A stretch of DNA of 64,000 nucleotides, from assembly GCF_000412695.1 (NCBI RefSeq), contig NC_021499.1, forward strand, positions 3,472,001 to 3,536,000, given 5' to 3'. Position 1 is the first letter of the stretch. Each line of letters opens with the position of its first letter. Made by a program: the position numbers and the translations under genes. The notes under the pieces are model-generated. The model searched no databases and had not been told where the DNA came from. It saw only the letters and a program-made list of their open reading frames with translations. Below are positions 42,274 to 51,024 of the stretch, one piece after another. The stretch is from Pseudomonas resinovorans NBRC 106553 (GTDB taxonomy: Bacteria > Pseudomonadota > Gammaproteobacteria > Pseudomonadales > Pseudomonadaceae).

Positions 42274-43185
42274 ATGTTCAATCGCATCGAACTGCTGCGA
42301 ATCCTGTGCGTTGCCGCCGAGACCACGAGCTTCCGAGAAGCCGCCACGCGCCTGGGCGCCTCGCCGCAAACGGTGACGCGCGCCATCAAGGACCTGGAGG
42401 ATCAGTTCGGCGAGCCGCTGTTCCATCGCAGCACCCGCCATGTGCAGATCACCGCCTTCGGCGAACGCCTCGTCAGCCAGGCCCGCGAAGCCCTGGCGGG
42501 GCTGGATCAACTGTTCCACGACCATGGCAGCAAGCGAGAGGAAGAACTGGCCGGGCGCATCGGCATCACCGCGGCGCGATCGATAGGACGGCGCTACCTG
42601 CTTCCCGTGCTGGCGAAAATCGCCCAGGAACACCCGCGCATCCATTTCGACATGCGCCTGTCCGACCACCTCACCGACTCGGTGGAACAGCAGATCGATC
42701 TCGGCGTGCGCATCGGCTTCATCCGCGACCGACGCTACATCGCCCGTGCGGTGGCACAGATTCCGCTGCTGGTGGTGGGCACCCCGGAGCTGCTGCAACG
42801 CCATGGCACGCCACCAACGGTGGAGGCGTTGCACCAGGTCCCGACCACCGCCCTGATCGACAACAACACCGGCCGCGTCTGGCCCTGGATGTTCAGCGAC
42901 GGAGTGCAGATCCAGCCGGCGAACGCGGCCTTCTGCACCGACGACCAGGAGAACGAATTGGCGGCTGTACTGGCGGGGCTCGGCTTCGGTCAGCTGCCTA
43001 GCTACCTGACCGACCCCCATGTGCGCGCGGGTCGCCTGGTGCCCGTATTGCAGGACCAGGCGCCACCGCCCTGGGAAATGTTCATCTACCGTCCCCAGCA
43101 AGGTCCGGTATCGCCCCGGGTACGATTGGTCCACGACCTGCTGGTGCAGCATCTGTCCGACCCGTCTTTCGTGCCCCAGGCCTGA
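42274..43185 (+). CDS. LysR-family transcriptional regulator
   Basis: A 303-residue LysR protein. The helix-turn-helix is at about 1-60 (RIELLRILCVAAETTSFREAATRLGASPQTVTRAIKDLEDQFGEPLFHRSTRHVQITAFGE) and the effector domain at about 90-295. It is divergent from the SDR gene and probably controls it. The product ends cleanly at 43185. No ligand can be predicted. Confidence 0.88.
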   Translation: MFNRIELLRILCVAAETTSFREAATRLGASPQTVTRAIKDLEDQFGEPLFHRSTRHVQITAFGERLVSQAREALAGLDQLFHDHGSKREEELAGRIGITAARSIGRRYLLPVLAKIAQEHPRIHFDMRLSDHLTDSVEQQIDLGVRIGFIRDRRYIARAVAQIPLLVVGTPELLQRHGTPPTVEALHQVPTTALIDNNTGRVWPWMFSDGVQIQPANAAFCTDDQENELAAVLAGLGFGQLPSYLTDPHVRAGRLVPVLQDQAPPPWEMFIYRPQQGPVSPRVRLVHDLLVQHLSDPSFVPQA

Positions 43186-43312
43186 CGCGCGTTCGGCGAG
43201 AAGGCATCGATGGGAATGATGTTCACCATCACGTCCTTTCAATTCCGCGCGGGACTGCCCGGCTGCACTATCGCTCCATCGGCCCTGCGGCCAACGGAGC
43301 GAGATCAACGCC

Positions 43313-43504
43313 ATGTCTGCCGACCCTCGTATCAGCGACAACCTCTATCAGGTCACGCACGTGACCCTGGACGAACTCCGCCTGCACTTCGAAACCGAGG
43401 TGGTGGTCAGCCTGGAAGACGGCAGCCTGGCCGTGCGCAAGACCCCTACTCCGGCGGCCGAGCGCAAGGCCCTGCGTGAGCTGATCCGCGCCGAGGCAGC
43501 CTGA
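43313..43504 (+). CDS. Small hypothetical protein (63 aa)
   Basis: A 63-residue soluble protein: MSADPRISDNLYQVTHVTLDELRLHFETEVVVSLEDGSLAVRKTPTPAAERKALRELIRAEAA. A short beta-rich start is followed by a charged C-terminal helix. GGAGCGAGATCAACGCC precedes the ATG, with the Shine-Dalgarno rather far away. It lies after the LysR gene and converges with the molybdenum hydroxylase genes. I do not recognise it. Confidence 0.5.
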   Translation: MSADPRISDNLYQVTHVTLDELRLHFETEVVVSLEDGSLAVRKTPTPAAERKALRELIRAEAA

Positions 43505-43540
43505 CTACCCCGACAGACGCGCCCCATCAGCACCAGCCCA

Positions 43541-45784
43541 TCAGGCCGGCTGCACCTGCCGGGGTAGCGGCAGCTTGTAGAGGCGCTGCCCCACCGCCGC
43601 ATGCAGCGCGTTGGCCACCGCCGGCGCAATCGGCGGCACACCCGGCTCGCCAACACCGGTAGGCGCCTGCGCCGACGGCACTATGTGCACCTCCACCACC
43701 GGCATCTCGTTCATCCGCAGCACCTGGAAGTCGTGGAAATTGGACTGCTCAACCACGCCGTCCTTCAGGGTAATGGCGCCGTGCAGTGCCGCCGCCAGGC
43801 CATAGCCGATCCCGCCTTCCATCTGCGCCCGGATCACATCCGGATTGACCGCCAGTCCACAGTCCACCGCACAGACCACGCGATCCACCTTGTAGCTTCC
43901 ATCGGCCTTCACCGTGACCTCCGCCACCTGGGCGACGAAGGACCCGAAGGATTCGTGCACGGCGATGCCCCGCCCGCGCTTCTCACCCTCGGCGCCGGCC
44001 TTCAGCGGTTCGCTCCAGCCAGCCTTCTGCGCTACCAGCTCCAGTGCGCCCAGATGACGTGGCTTGGCCGCGAGCAGGGCGCGGCGGTACTCGTACGGGT
44101 CCTTGCCGGCGGTACTGGCCGCCTGGTCGACCAGGGTTTCCACCGCGTAGGCGGTATGGGTGTGTCCGACCGAGCGCCACCACTGCACAGGTACGCCTAT
44201 GTCGTCCGGCGTATGCAACTCCACCTGCAGGTTGGGCACCTGGTAGGACAGGTTGGAAACGCCCTCCACCGACGTGTGGTCGACGCCTTCCTTCACCATC
44301 GCCGCCTCGAACGCGGTGCCCTTGAGAATGGACTGCCCCACCACCCGTTGGTGCCAGCCCTGCAACCGCCCCTCGGCATCCAGTGCCAGGCGCGCGCGGT
44401 GCAGGTAGGCCGGGCGGAAGAAGCCGGCATGAGTATCGTCCTCGCGGGTCCAGACCAGCTTCACCGGCACATCCTGCCCCTTGGCGCGGGCCGCCTTGGC
44501 GATCGCCACGGCTTCCAGCAGGTAATCCGACTGCGGGTTGGCCCGACGGCCGAAACTGCCGCCCGCGTAGAGCTGGGTCAGGCTGACCCGCTCCACCGGG
44601 ATGCCCAGGTACTTGGCGATGGCCATCTGGTCGACGGTCTGGAACTGCTCGCCATTCCATACCTCGCACTGGCCGGCGGACAGCTTCACCAGGCAGTTCA
44701 TCGGCTCCATGGCGGCGTGGGCCAGGTAGGGGAACTCGTAATCCGCCTCGATCAGCTTCGCCGGCTGGGCCATGGCCTGGGCGATATCGCCTTGCGTGGC
44801 AGCGATCCGACCTTGTTTGCCAGCCGCCTCGCGGTAGCGGGCGAAAATCTCGTCGCTCCCGAGCTTGAAGGCCCGGCTCTCGTCCCACTCCACCACCAGG
44901 GCATCACGACCCTGGCGTGCCGCCCAGGTGTTCTTCGCCAGCACCGCGACGCCGGATCGGCCATGGGGCGTGTCCTTGAACTCCACCACCTCCACCACCC
45001 CGGGCACGGCCTTGGCCTTGCTCGCGTCCACGGTCTTCGGCACGCCGCCGAAACGCGGCGGATAGGCCACCACCGCCACCAGCATGCCGGGCAGCTTGAA
45101 ATCCTGGGTGAAGGTGGCGCTGCCATCGGTCTTGTCGGCGCTGTCCTTGCGCGAGAGGCGCTCCTTGCCAATCAGGGTGAACTCGGCGGGCGACTTCAGC
45201 TTCACCTCGGCCGGCAGCGGCTGGCGCGCCGCGGCGTCGGCCAGCTCGCCGAACCCGGCGCTGCGTCCGGAGCCGGCATGGCTGACCACGCCCTTGCTGA
45301 CATTGATCTCCGCAGCAGGCACCTTCCACTGCTCGGCGGCGGCCGCCACCAGCATCGCCCGGGCGCCAGCCCCGGCCTTGCGCATCTGTTCAAAGGAGTT
45401 GGCGATGGCCGAGCTGCCGCCGGTGCCCTGCATGGGGCCGAAGGCCAGGTTGTTGTAGAGCGCGGCGTCGGCCGGCGCGCCCTCGACCCGTACCTGGCTC
45501 CAGTCGGCGTCCAGCTCCTCGGCCAGCAGGGTGGCGAGGCCGGTGTAGCTGCCCTGCCCCATCTCCACATGCTTGGCCAAAACGGTCACGCTGCCATCTT
45601 CGGCAATGCGCACGAAGGCGTTGGGCATGAAGGGGCCGACTGGCGCGGCCAGGGCTTCGCCACCGCGCAGCAGCGGTGCGAAGGCGATGCCCAGCGCGAG
45701 GCCGCCGCTGCCCTTGAGGAAGCCGCGCCGGCTGACATTGAGGAGGCCACTGGAAGCCCGTGTTTCTTTCTCGAAAATGCCCAT
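43541..45784 (-). CDS. Molybdopterin-binding hydroxylase large subunit (IorB type)
   Basis: A 747-residue subunit of the xanthine-oxidase family, close to isoquinoline 1-oxidoreductase IorB. A Tat-like leader ([22 protein letters not shown]) starts near residue 19. Molybdopterin-binding pieces are [56 protein letters not shown] and the catalytic Glu in [11 protein letters not shown]. It hydroxylates N-heterocycles or aldehydes; the substrate is not evident. The [2Fe-2S] subunit gene lies 11 bases upstream, and no FAD subunit is present, so electrons probably pass to a cytochrome or quinone. ATG 45784 starts the true protein; the open frame continues upstream through iorA in another frame. Confidence 0.88.
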   Translation of the reverse strand: MGIFEKETRASSGLLNVSRRGFLKGSGGLALGIAFAPLLRGGEALAAPVGPFMPNAFVRIAEDGSVTVLAKHVEMGQGSYTGLATLLAEELDADWSQVRVEGAPADAALYNNLAFGPMQGTGGSSAIANSFEQMRKAGAGARAMLVAAAAEQWKVPAAEINVSKGVVSHAGSGRSAGFGELADAAARQPLPAEVKLKSPAEFTLIGKERLSRKDSADKTDGSATFTQDFKLPGMLVAVVAYPPRFGGVPKTVDASKAKAVPGVVEVVEFKDTPHGRSGVAVLAKNTWAARQGRDALVVEWDESRAFKLGSDEIFARYREAAGKQGRIAATQGDIAQAMAQPAKLIEADYEFPYLAHAAMEPMNCLVKLSAGQCEVWNGEQFQTVDQMAIAKYLGIPVERVSLTQLYAGGSFGRRANPQSDYLLEAVAIAKAARAKGQDVPVKLVWTREDDTHAGFFRPAYLHRARLALDAEGRLQGWHQRVVGQSILKGTAFEAAMVKEGVDHTSVEGVSNLSYQVPNLQVELHTPDDIGVPVQWWRSVGHTHTAYAVETLVDQAASTAGKDPYEYRRALLAAKPRHLGALELVAQKAGWSEPLKAGAEGEKRGRGIAVHESFGSFVAQVAEVTVKADGSYKVDRVVCAVDCGLAVNPDVIRAQMEGGIGYGLAAALHGAITLKDGVVEQSNFHDFQVLRMNEMPVVEVHIVPSAQAPTGVGEPGVPPIAPAVANALHAAVGQRLYKLPLPRQVQPA

Positions 45785-45795
45785 GTCGATGCTCC

Positions 45796-46254
45796 TCAGG
45801 CCAGGTTGCCGGCGGCTTCGTGAATGGCCGCGCGAATCCGCACGTAGGTAGCGCAGCGGCAGATGTTGCCGCTCATGGCGGCGTCGATGTCGGCGTCGCT
45901 CGGCTTGCGGTTGGCTTGCAGCAGCGCGGTGGCGGACATCATCTGGCCGGACTGGCAGTAGCCGCACTGCACCACATCGAGCTTGCGCCAGGCGCGCTGC
46001 ACGGCCTTGCCCACCGGGTCGTCGGCCACGGCCTCGACCGTGGTGACCTTCTTGCCCACCACCGTTGAAACCGGGGTGACGCAGGAGCGGGTTGCCTGGC
46101 CGTCGATGTGCACGGTGCAGGCGCCGCAGAGCGCCATGCCGCAGCCGTATTTGGTGCCAGTGAGGTTGGCGACGTCGCGCAGGGCCCACAGCAGGGGCAT
46201 GTCCGCAGGCACGTCGAGTTCAACGTCCTTGCCGTTCAGGTTCAGGGTAATCAT
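45796..46254 (-). CDS. [2Fe-2S] subunit of the molybdenum hydroxylase (IorA type)
   Basis: A 152-residue iron-sulfur subunit. The plant-type cluster is in [26 protein letters not shown], and the second cluster in [11 protein letters not shown] and [16 protein letters not shown]. All eight cysteines expected for two [2Fe-2S] centres are visible. It has no signal peptide, and so would be carried through Tat with its partner. ATG 46254 gives the family's start ([27 protein letters not shown]). It is first in a two-gene operon with the large subunit. Confidence 0.92.
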   Translation of the reverse strand: MITLNLNGKDVELDVPADMPLLWALRDVANLTGTKYGCGMALCGACTVHIDGQATRSCVTPVSTVVGKKVTTVEAVADDPVGKAVQRAWRKLDVVQCGYCQSGQMMSATALLQANRKPSDADIDAAMSGNICRCATYVRIRAAIHEAAGNLA

Positions 46255-46363
46255 CAGGCACACCACCTCTATCTGGATGGTTCAAGGGAAACCGACCGGG
46301 CACACCGGGCCGGCACTCAGGTAAGCAGTAAGCGTGGTTCAGGCCGCCCCGGGTGGGGCCGAC

Positions 46364-47293
46364 TCACGCCGACTGGCGCAAGCGCGCGATGTCGCGCAGT
46401 GGCGGCGCGCCGAACAAGCGGCTGTATTCGCGGGAAAACTGCGATGGACTCTCGTAGCCCACCCGGCCGCCGGCGCTGGCGGCGTCCATGGCCTCCACCA
46501 GCATCAGCCGGCGGGCTTCCTGCAGGCGCAGCTGCTTCTGGAACTGCAGCGGGCTCATGGCCGTCATGGCCTTGAAGTGGTGGTGCAGGGCCGAGGTGCT
46601 CATGTTCACCTCATTGGCCAGCCGCTCGATCTGCAACGGCTGGTGGAAGTTCTGCCGCAGCCAGTTCACCGCCCGGCCGATGCGATGGCCCTGGGTGCCG
46701 CTGCTGGCGATCTGCCGCAGCTGGGCGCACTGCTCGCCGCGCAACAGGCGGTAGAGGATCTCACGGCGCACCAGGGGCGCCAGGGCGGGGATGTCCTCGG
46801 GGCTGTCCAGCAGTCGCAGCATGCGCAGCACGGCGTCCTGCAGCGGCTCACCCACCCCGCTCACCGAGAGGCAGCGCGGGCACGACTGGGGTGTGGCCGC
46901 GGGAATCGGCAGGTCCATCAGCAGGGCGCTGATTTCCTTGGGGTCGATGTCCAGGCGCAGGCCGAGGTAGGGCACCTCGGGGCTGGCCTCGATGACCTGG
47001 CCGATCACCGGCAAGTCCACCGACACCACGATGAACTCGGAGGGGCCGTAATAGTAGGTGTCCTCGCCCAGCAGGACCTTCTTGCGGCCCTGCACCACCA
47101 GGCCGATGGCCGGCTCGTAGAGACAATGCACGGGTTCGGTGGGCTGGCTGGTGCGGTACAGGCTGAGGCCGGGGATGGCGCTGGTCAGCAGGCCATCCTC
47201 GCGGGTGAATCGTTCAATGAGGTGCACCAGCTCCTGCTGCTGGCGCGCGGCGACAGCGGATTCCTGCGTGGCAAGGAAGGCCTGTGCATTCAT
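46364..47293 (-). CDS. AraC-family transcriptional regulator
   Basis: A 309-residue regulator. The N-terminal AraC_N domain (about 25-180) contains the pattern YEPAIGLVVQGRKKVLLGEDTYYYGPSEFIVVSVDLPVIGQV, common in the PA2489-like group. The C-terminal HTH_18 covers about 205-300 (LANEVNMSTSALHHHFKAMTAMSPLQFQKQLRLQEARRLM). It lies upstream of the molybdenum hydroxylase operon on the same strand and beside mexS. The same neighbourhood (AraC regulator, mexS, mexT) exists in P. aeruginosa. It may regulate the hydroxylase genes; this is inferred from position only. Confidence 0.88.
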   Translation of the reverse strand: MNAQAFLATQESAVAARQQQELVHLIERFTREDGLLTSAIPGLSLYRTSQPTEPVHCLYEPAIGLVVQGRKKVLLGEDTYYYGPSEFIVVSVDLPVIGQVIEASPEVPYLGLRLDIDPKEISALLMDLPIPAATPQSCPRCLSVSGVGEPLQDAVLRMLRLLDSPEDIPALAPLVRREILYRLLRGEQCAQLRQIASSGTQGHRIGRAVNWLRQNFHQPLQIERLANEVNMSTSALHHHFKAMTAMSPLQFQKQLRLQEARRLMLVEAMDAASAGGRVGYESPSQFSREYSRLFGAPPLRDIARLRQSA

Positions 47294-47449
47294 GGTTCTG
47301 ACCCTTCATGGAGATGGGTCAACTCTACCCATGGGTTGCCCACTCGTCTCGTGCCAGGAAGCGGTTAAGGAGAATCAGGCAATAATCCAGCAGGATCCGG
47401 CTATCGACCCGACCGCCTCGCGCGGCACACTGCCCAACATTCGAAAACA

Positions 47450-47484
47450 AGACAAAAACGGGGCGGACCCTAGGGTCCACCCCG
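47450..47484 (-). terminator. Intrinsic terminator of mexS
   Basis: On the minus strand, CGGGGTGGACCC-TA-GGGTCCGCCCCG forms a long near-perfect stem followed by TTTTTG. It begins seven bases after the mexS stop. Confidence 0.92.
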
Positions 47485-47490
47485 CCTGCC

Positions 47491-48513
47491 TCAGTCGGCG
47501 ACCTTCATCACCACCCTGCCACCGGCCGGGCAGGTTTCCATGTGACGGTTGGCCTCGACGAAATCCTCGAACGCGAAGACGCGATCGACCGGAGGCTTCA
47601 GCAGATGATCACGGGTCATCTGGTTGATATGGTCCAGCGCCCGCTTGACCGAAGCCTCATTGGTCTCGATGCCCAGCTCCGGAGAACCGGTGAAGTCGAG
47701 TACGCAATGGCGATAGAACTGCAGATGCTTCTTGAACGCGGCGCAGGCCGGGAACGCGGTGTCGTTGCCACCGTTGCAGCCGTAGACCACCAACTTGCCG
47801 CGCTGGGCGGCGACGTCGCCCAGCAGCTTCATCTGCTGGCCGGCGCACTGGTCCAGCACCACTTCCACACCCTTGCCCTGGGTGAAGCGCTCGACCTCCA
47901 GGACCAGGTCCTGCTCTTCGGTGACGATGATCTTGTCGGCACCCAGCGATTTGATGAAAGCACGACTTTCCGGGTAGCTGGTGGACGCGATGACCGTGGC
48001 GCCCAGCGCCTTGGCCAGTTGCACCGTCTGCGGCGCCAGGCAATGCCCGGCCTCGGTGACCAGCACATGCTGGCCCTGCTTCAGGCCACCCAGGTCGACC
48101 AGGGCGAAATAGGCCATCAGCAGCGGCGTGTAATGGATGCTGGCTTCCTCCGGCGTCAGGGCGTCGGGATAGGCGACCAGGCCGTTGCGCGGCATCAGCA
48201 CCAGGTCGCCCCAGGCCGGATGATGGCTCGGGCTGCTGGCCGGGAAGCTGGCAACGGGGGTGCCAGGGGTCAGGTCGTCAACGCCTGCGCCCACGGCTTC
48301 CACGATGCCGGCCATCTCGGAGCCGAGCCCGGAAGGTAGTTGGGTAGCCTGCTCGGCAGCCAGGTTCTGCCGCCAGAGCACGTCCCTCCAGCCCACACCC
48401 AGTGCCTGGGTGCGCACCAGGACTTCGCCCGGGCCCGGAACGGGGGTTGGCAACTCTTCCAGTTTCAGGACCTCAGGGCCGCCGAACTGGTGAAAACGGA
48501 TCATGCGGGACAT
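47491..48513 (-). CDS. mexS: MexS, quinone-oxidoreductase-like protein
   Basis: A 340-residue medium-chain dehydrogenase of the zinc-independent or quinone-reductase branch. The N-terminal GroES-like part (FHQFGGPEVLKLEELPTPVPGPGEVLVR) is followed by a Rossmann part (VLVTEAGHCLAPQTVQLAKALGATVIAST). The position divergent from mexT matches P. aeruginosa MexS (PA2491), whose loss activates MexT and mexEF-oprN by raising electrophile stress. The start is ATG 48513 behind GCGAGGTATGTG; a GTG directly before it is in frame. A nod-box-like site upstream suggests that MexT activates it. The gene is intact. Confidence 0.93.
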   Translation of the reverse strand: MSRMIRFHQFGGPEVLKLEELPTPVPGPGEVLVRTQALGVGWRDVLWRQNLAAEQATQLPSGLGSEMAGIVEAVGAGVDDLTPGTPVASFPASSPSHHPAWGDLVLMPRNGLVAYPDALTPEEASIHYTPLLMAYFALVDLGGLKQGQHVLVTEAGHCLAPQTVQLAKALGATVIASTSYPESRAFIKSLGADKIIVTEEQDLVLEVERFTQGKGVEVVLDQCAGQQMKLLGDVAAQRGKLVVYGCNGGNDTAFPACAAFKKHLQFYRHCVLDFTGSPELGIETNEASVKRALDHINQMTRDHLLKPPVDRVFAFEDFVEANRHMETCPAGGRVVMKVAD

Positions 48514-48589
48514 CACATACCTCGCCTGTGGATCTTCATAGCCACGGACTCTATCCGGGCTTTATCTACAAAACCACCCGTGGCTATTG

Positions 48590-48613
48590 ATAGTTGTCAT
48601 AAACGGCGATGAT
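48590..48613 (-). promoter_or_regulatory. MexT nod-box-like site before mexS
   Basis: On the minus strand, ATCA-N5-GTTTAT-N4-ACTAT matches the MexT site that I remember (ATCA-N5-GTCGAT-N4-ACYAT) in all but two positions. It lies 77 bases from the mexS start. Confidence 0.7.
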
Positions 48614-48674
48614 GTGAGCCTTGACGACCAGTCGCGGGAATTGCACCTTTCACACATTAATTACGGATGATTCC

Positions 48675-49592
48675 ATGAACCGGAACGACCTGCGAAGGGT
48701 TGACCTCAACCTTCTAATCGTTTTTGAGACGCTCATGCACGAGCGCAGCGTAACGCGCGCGGCAGAGAAGCTGTTCCTTGGGCAGCCGGCCATCAGCGCG
48801 GCGCTGGCACGCCTGCGCACCCTGTTCGACGACCCACTGTTCGTCCGTACCGGCCGCAGCATGGAGCCGTCCGCCAGGGCGATGGAAATCTTCGCCCTGC
48901 TCTCCCCGGCCCTGGACTCCATTTCCACCGCCGTCAGCCGCGCCGCCGATTTCGATCCGGCCACCAGCAACGCGGTGTTCCGCGTCGGCTTCTCGGACGA
49001 CGTCGAATTCGCCCTGCTGCCCGCCCTGCTCCGCCGCCTGCGGGCCGAAGCGCCCGGCGTGGTGCTGGTGGTGCGCCGCACCAACTATCTATTGATGCCC
49101 AACCTGCTGGCCTCCGGCGAGATTTCCGTGGGCGTGGCCTACACCGAGGAACTGCCGGCCAACGCCAAGCGCAAGACCCTGCGCCGCTCCAGGCCCAGGC
49201 TGCTGCGTGCCGACACGGTGCCCGGCGCCCTGAGCCTGGACGACTACTGCGACCGCCCACACGCCCTGGTGTCCTTCGCCGGTGACCTGGGCGGCTTCGT
49301 CGACGAGGAACTGGCCAAGCTCGGTCGCAAGCGCCGGGTGGTGCTTGCCGTGCCCCAGTTCAACGGCCTCGGCACCCTGCTCTCGGGCACCGACCTGGTC
49401 GCCATGGTGCCGGACTACACCGCCGCCGCCCTGACCGCCGCCGGCGGCCTGCGCTCTGAGGACCCGCCCCTGCCGACCCAGCCCTTCGAGCTGTCCATGG
49501 CCTGGCGCGGCGCCCAGGACAACGACCCCGCCGAGCGCTGGCTGCGCTCGCGCATCCAGATGTATTGCGGCGACCCGGACAGCCTGGAATAG
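48675..49592 (+). CDS. mexT: MexT, LysR activator of mexEF-oprN
   Basis: A 305-residue LysR regulator, full-length and in one frame. The HTH segment MNRNDLRRVDLNLLIVFETLMHERSVTRAAEKLFLGQPAISAALARLRTLFDDPLFVRTGRSMEP matches MexT of P. aeruginosa, and the effector domain follows without interruption. The region around LGQPAISAAL lacks the 8-bp duplication that silences mexT in many PAO1 stocks, so this allele should be functional. It activates mexEF-oprN and mexS, and in P. aeruginosa lowers OprD and quorum-sensing outputs. A perfect hairpin separates it from mexE. Confidence 0.95.
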   Translation: MNRNDLRRVDLNLLIVFETLMHERSVTRAAEKLFLGQPAISAALARLRTLFDDPLFVRTGRSMEPSARAMEIFALLSPALDSISTAVSRAADFDPATSNAVFRVGFSDDVEFALLPALLRRLRAEAPGVVLVVRRTNYLLMPNLLASGEISVGVAYTEELPANAKRKTLRRSRPRLLRADTVPGALSLDDYCDRPHALVSFAGDLGGFVDEELAKLGRKRRVVLAVPQFNGLGTLLSGTDLVAMVPDYTAAALTAAGGLRSEDPPLPTQPFELSMAWRGAQDNDPAERWLRSRIQMYCGDPDSLE

Positions 49593-49612
49593 CCATTGCC
49601 TGCTCCATGCTC

Positions 49613-49644
49613 TTCGCAGGAGCGAACTCATTCGCTCCTGCGAA
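49613..49644. repeat. Perfect palindrome between mexT and mexE
   Basis: TTCGCAGGAGCGAA-CTCA-TTCGCTCCTGCGAA: a perfect 14-bp stem with a 4-base loop. The core AGGAGCGAAC resembles the REP family of this genome. There is no T run. It lies 21 bases after mexT and just before the mexE nod box. Confidence 0.85.
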
Positions 49645-49669
49645 CCCTGCCCGAAATCCACCCGGATCA

Positions 49670-49693
49670 ATCACTTCCAGTGATAGTCACCTT
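49670..49693 (+). promoter_or_regulatory. MexT nod-box-like site before mexE
   Basis: ATCA-N5-AGTGAT-N4-ACCTT contains the ATC-N9-GAT core and approximates the MexT consensus. It lies 79 bases from the mexE start. Confidence 0.75.
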
Positions 49694-49771
49694 CAGGGTG
49701 TTCGATTCGTCTGGTCCAGCCTCCGCACGCAGACTCCGCCCATTCATAAATCCAATTGGCGGAGCTGTCCC

Positions 49772-51013
49772 ATGGAAGCAACTCATAAGAATCTCTGGCG
49801 TTACCCCCTGACCCTCGCGGCGGCGGTGGTGCTGGTAGCTTGCGGCAAGGCACCGGATGCCGGTTCCACCCACGCGGCCCCCAAGGTCAGCGTCGCCGAA
49901 GTCATCGAACAACCCCTCAACGAGTGGGACGAGTTCACCGGCCGCCTGGAAGCGCCGGAGTCCGTCGAAATCCGCCCGCGCGTCTCCGGCTACATCGACC
50001 AGGTGGCCTTCGTCGAAGGCAGCCTCGTGAAGAAAGGCGACCTGCTGTTCCAGATCGACCCGCGCCCCTTCGTGGCCGAAGTCAAACGCCTGGAAGCCCA
50101 GGTGCAACAGGCCCGCGCCAACCAGACCCGCACCGTCAACGAAGCCCGCCGTGGCGAGCGCCTGCGCCAGAGCAACGCCATCTCCGCCGAGCTGGCCGAC
50201 GCCCGCACCAGCGCCGCCGCCGAGGCCCAGGCCGCGGTCGCCGCCAGCCAGGCCGAACTGGACAACGCCAAGCTCAACCTCAGCTTCACCCGTGTCACCG
50301 CGCCCATCGACGGCCGCGTCAGCCGTGCCGAGATCACCGAAGGCAACCTGGTCAACGCCGGTCAGTCGCTGCTGACCTCGGTGGTGTCCACCGACAAGGT
50401 CTACGCCTACTTCGACGCTGACGAGCGCGCCTTCCTCAAGTACGTCGAACTGGCCCGCAAGGCCGGCTCCGACACCCGAGCCGCCAGCCCGGTCTACATG
50501 GGCCTGTCCAGCGAGACCGGCAACCCGCACCTGGGCCAGCTGGACTTCCTCGACAACCAGGTCAACCCGCGCACCGGCACCATCCGTGGTCGCGCCGTGT
50601 TCGACAACAAGGACGGCCGCTTCACCCCCGGCCTCTATGCCCGCATCAAGCTGGTGGGCAGCGCCACCTACGCAGCCGCTCTGATCAAGGACGACGCCAT
50701 CGGCACCGACCTCGGCAAGAAGTTCGTCCTGGTCCTGGGTGCGGACAACACCGTGGCCTACCGCAGCATCGAGCTCGGACCCAAGCTGGAAGGCCTGCGC
50801 ATCATCCGCAACGGCCTCTCCAAGGGCGAGAAGATCGTGGTCAACGGCCTGCAGCGCGCCATGCCCGGCGCCCCGGTCGACCCGCAAGCGGTCCCCATGG
50901 CCGACGAGGCAACCCTCGCCCAGCTCGCCCGCCTGCGCCAATCCGTAGAAGGCCGCGACGCCCCGCGCGTAGCCGAGCGGAACGAAAAAACGTCCGTCGG
51001 CCCGCGCGGCTGA
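49772..51013 (+). CDS. mexE: MexE, RND efflux periplasmic adaptor
   Basis: A 413-residue membrane-fusion lipoprotein. The signal peptide ends in LVACGK (lipobox; Cys near residue 26). Then come a barrel-sandwich domain (VSGYIDQVAFVEGSLVKKGDLLFQIDPRPF), a coiled-coil hairpin (about 95-160) and the beta-barrel part. It bridges MexF and OprN. ATG 49772 follows GGCGGAGCTGTCC and gives the lipoprotein signal; the longer open frame upstream crosses the nod box. It is the first gene of the MexT-activated operon exporting chloramphenicol, fluoroquinolones, trimethoprim and quinolone signals in P. aeruginosa. Confidence 0.95.
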   Translation: MEATHKNLWRYPLTLAAAVVLVACGKAPDAGSTHAAPKVSVAEVIEQPLNEWDEFTGRLEAPESVEIRPRVSGYIDQVAFVEGSLVKKGDLLFQIDPRPFVAEVKRLEAQVQQARANQTRTVNEARRGERLRQSNAISAELADARTSAAAEAQAAVAASQAELDNAKLNLSFTRVTAPIDGRVSRAEITEGNLVNAGQSLLTSVVSTDKVYAYFDADERAFLKYVELARKAGSDTRAASPVYMGLSSETGNPHLGQLDFLDNQVNPRTGTIRGRAVFDNKDGRFTPGLYARIKLVGSATYAAALIKDDAIGTDLGKKFVLVLGADNTVAYRSIELGPKLEGLRIIRNGLSKGEKIVVNGLQRAMPGAPVDPQAVPMADEATLAQLARLRQSVEGRDAPRVAERNEKTSVGPRG

Positions 51014-51024
51014 GGTAGCACGCC

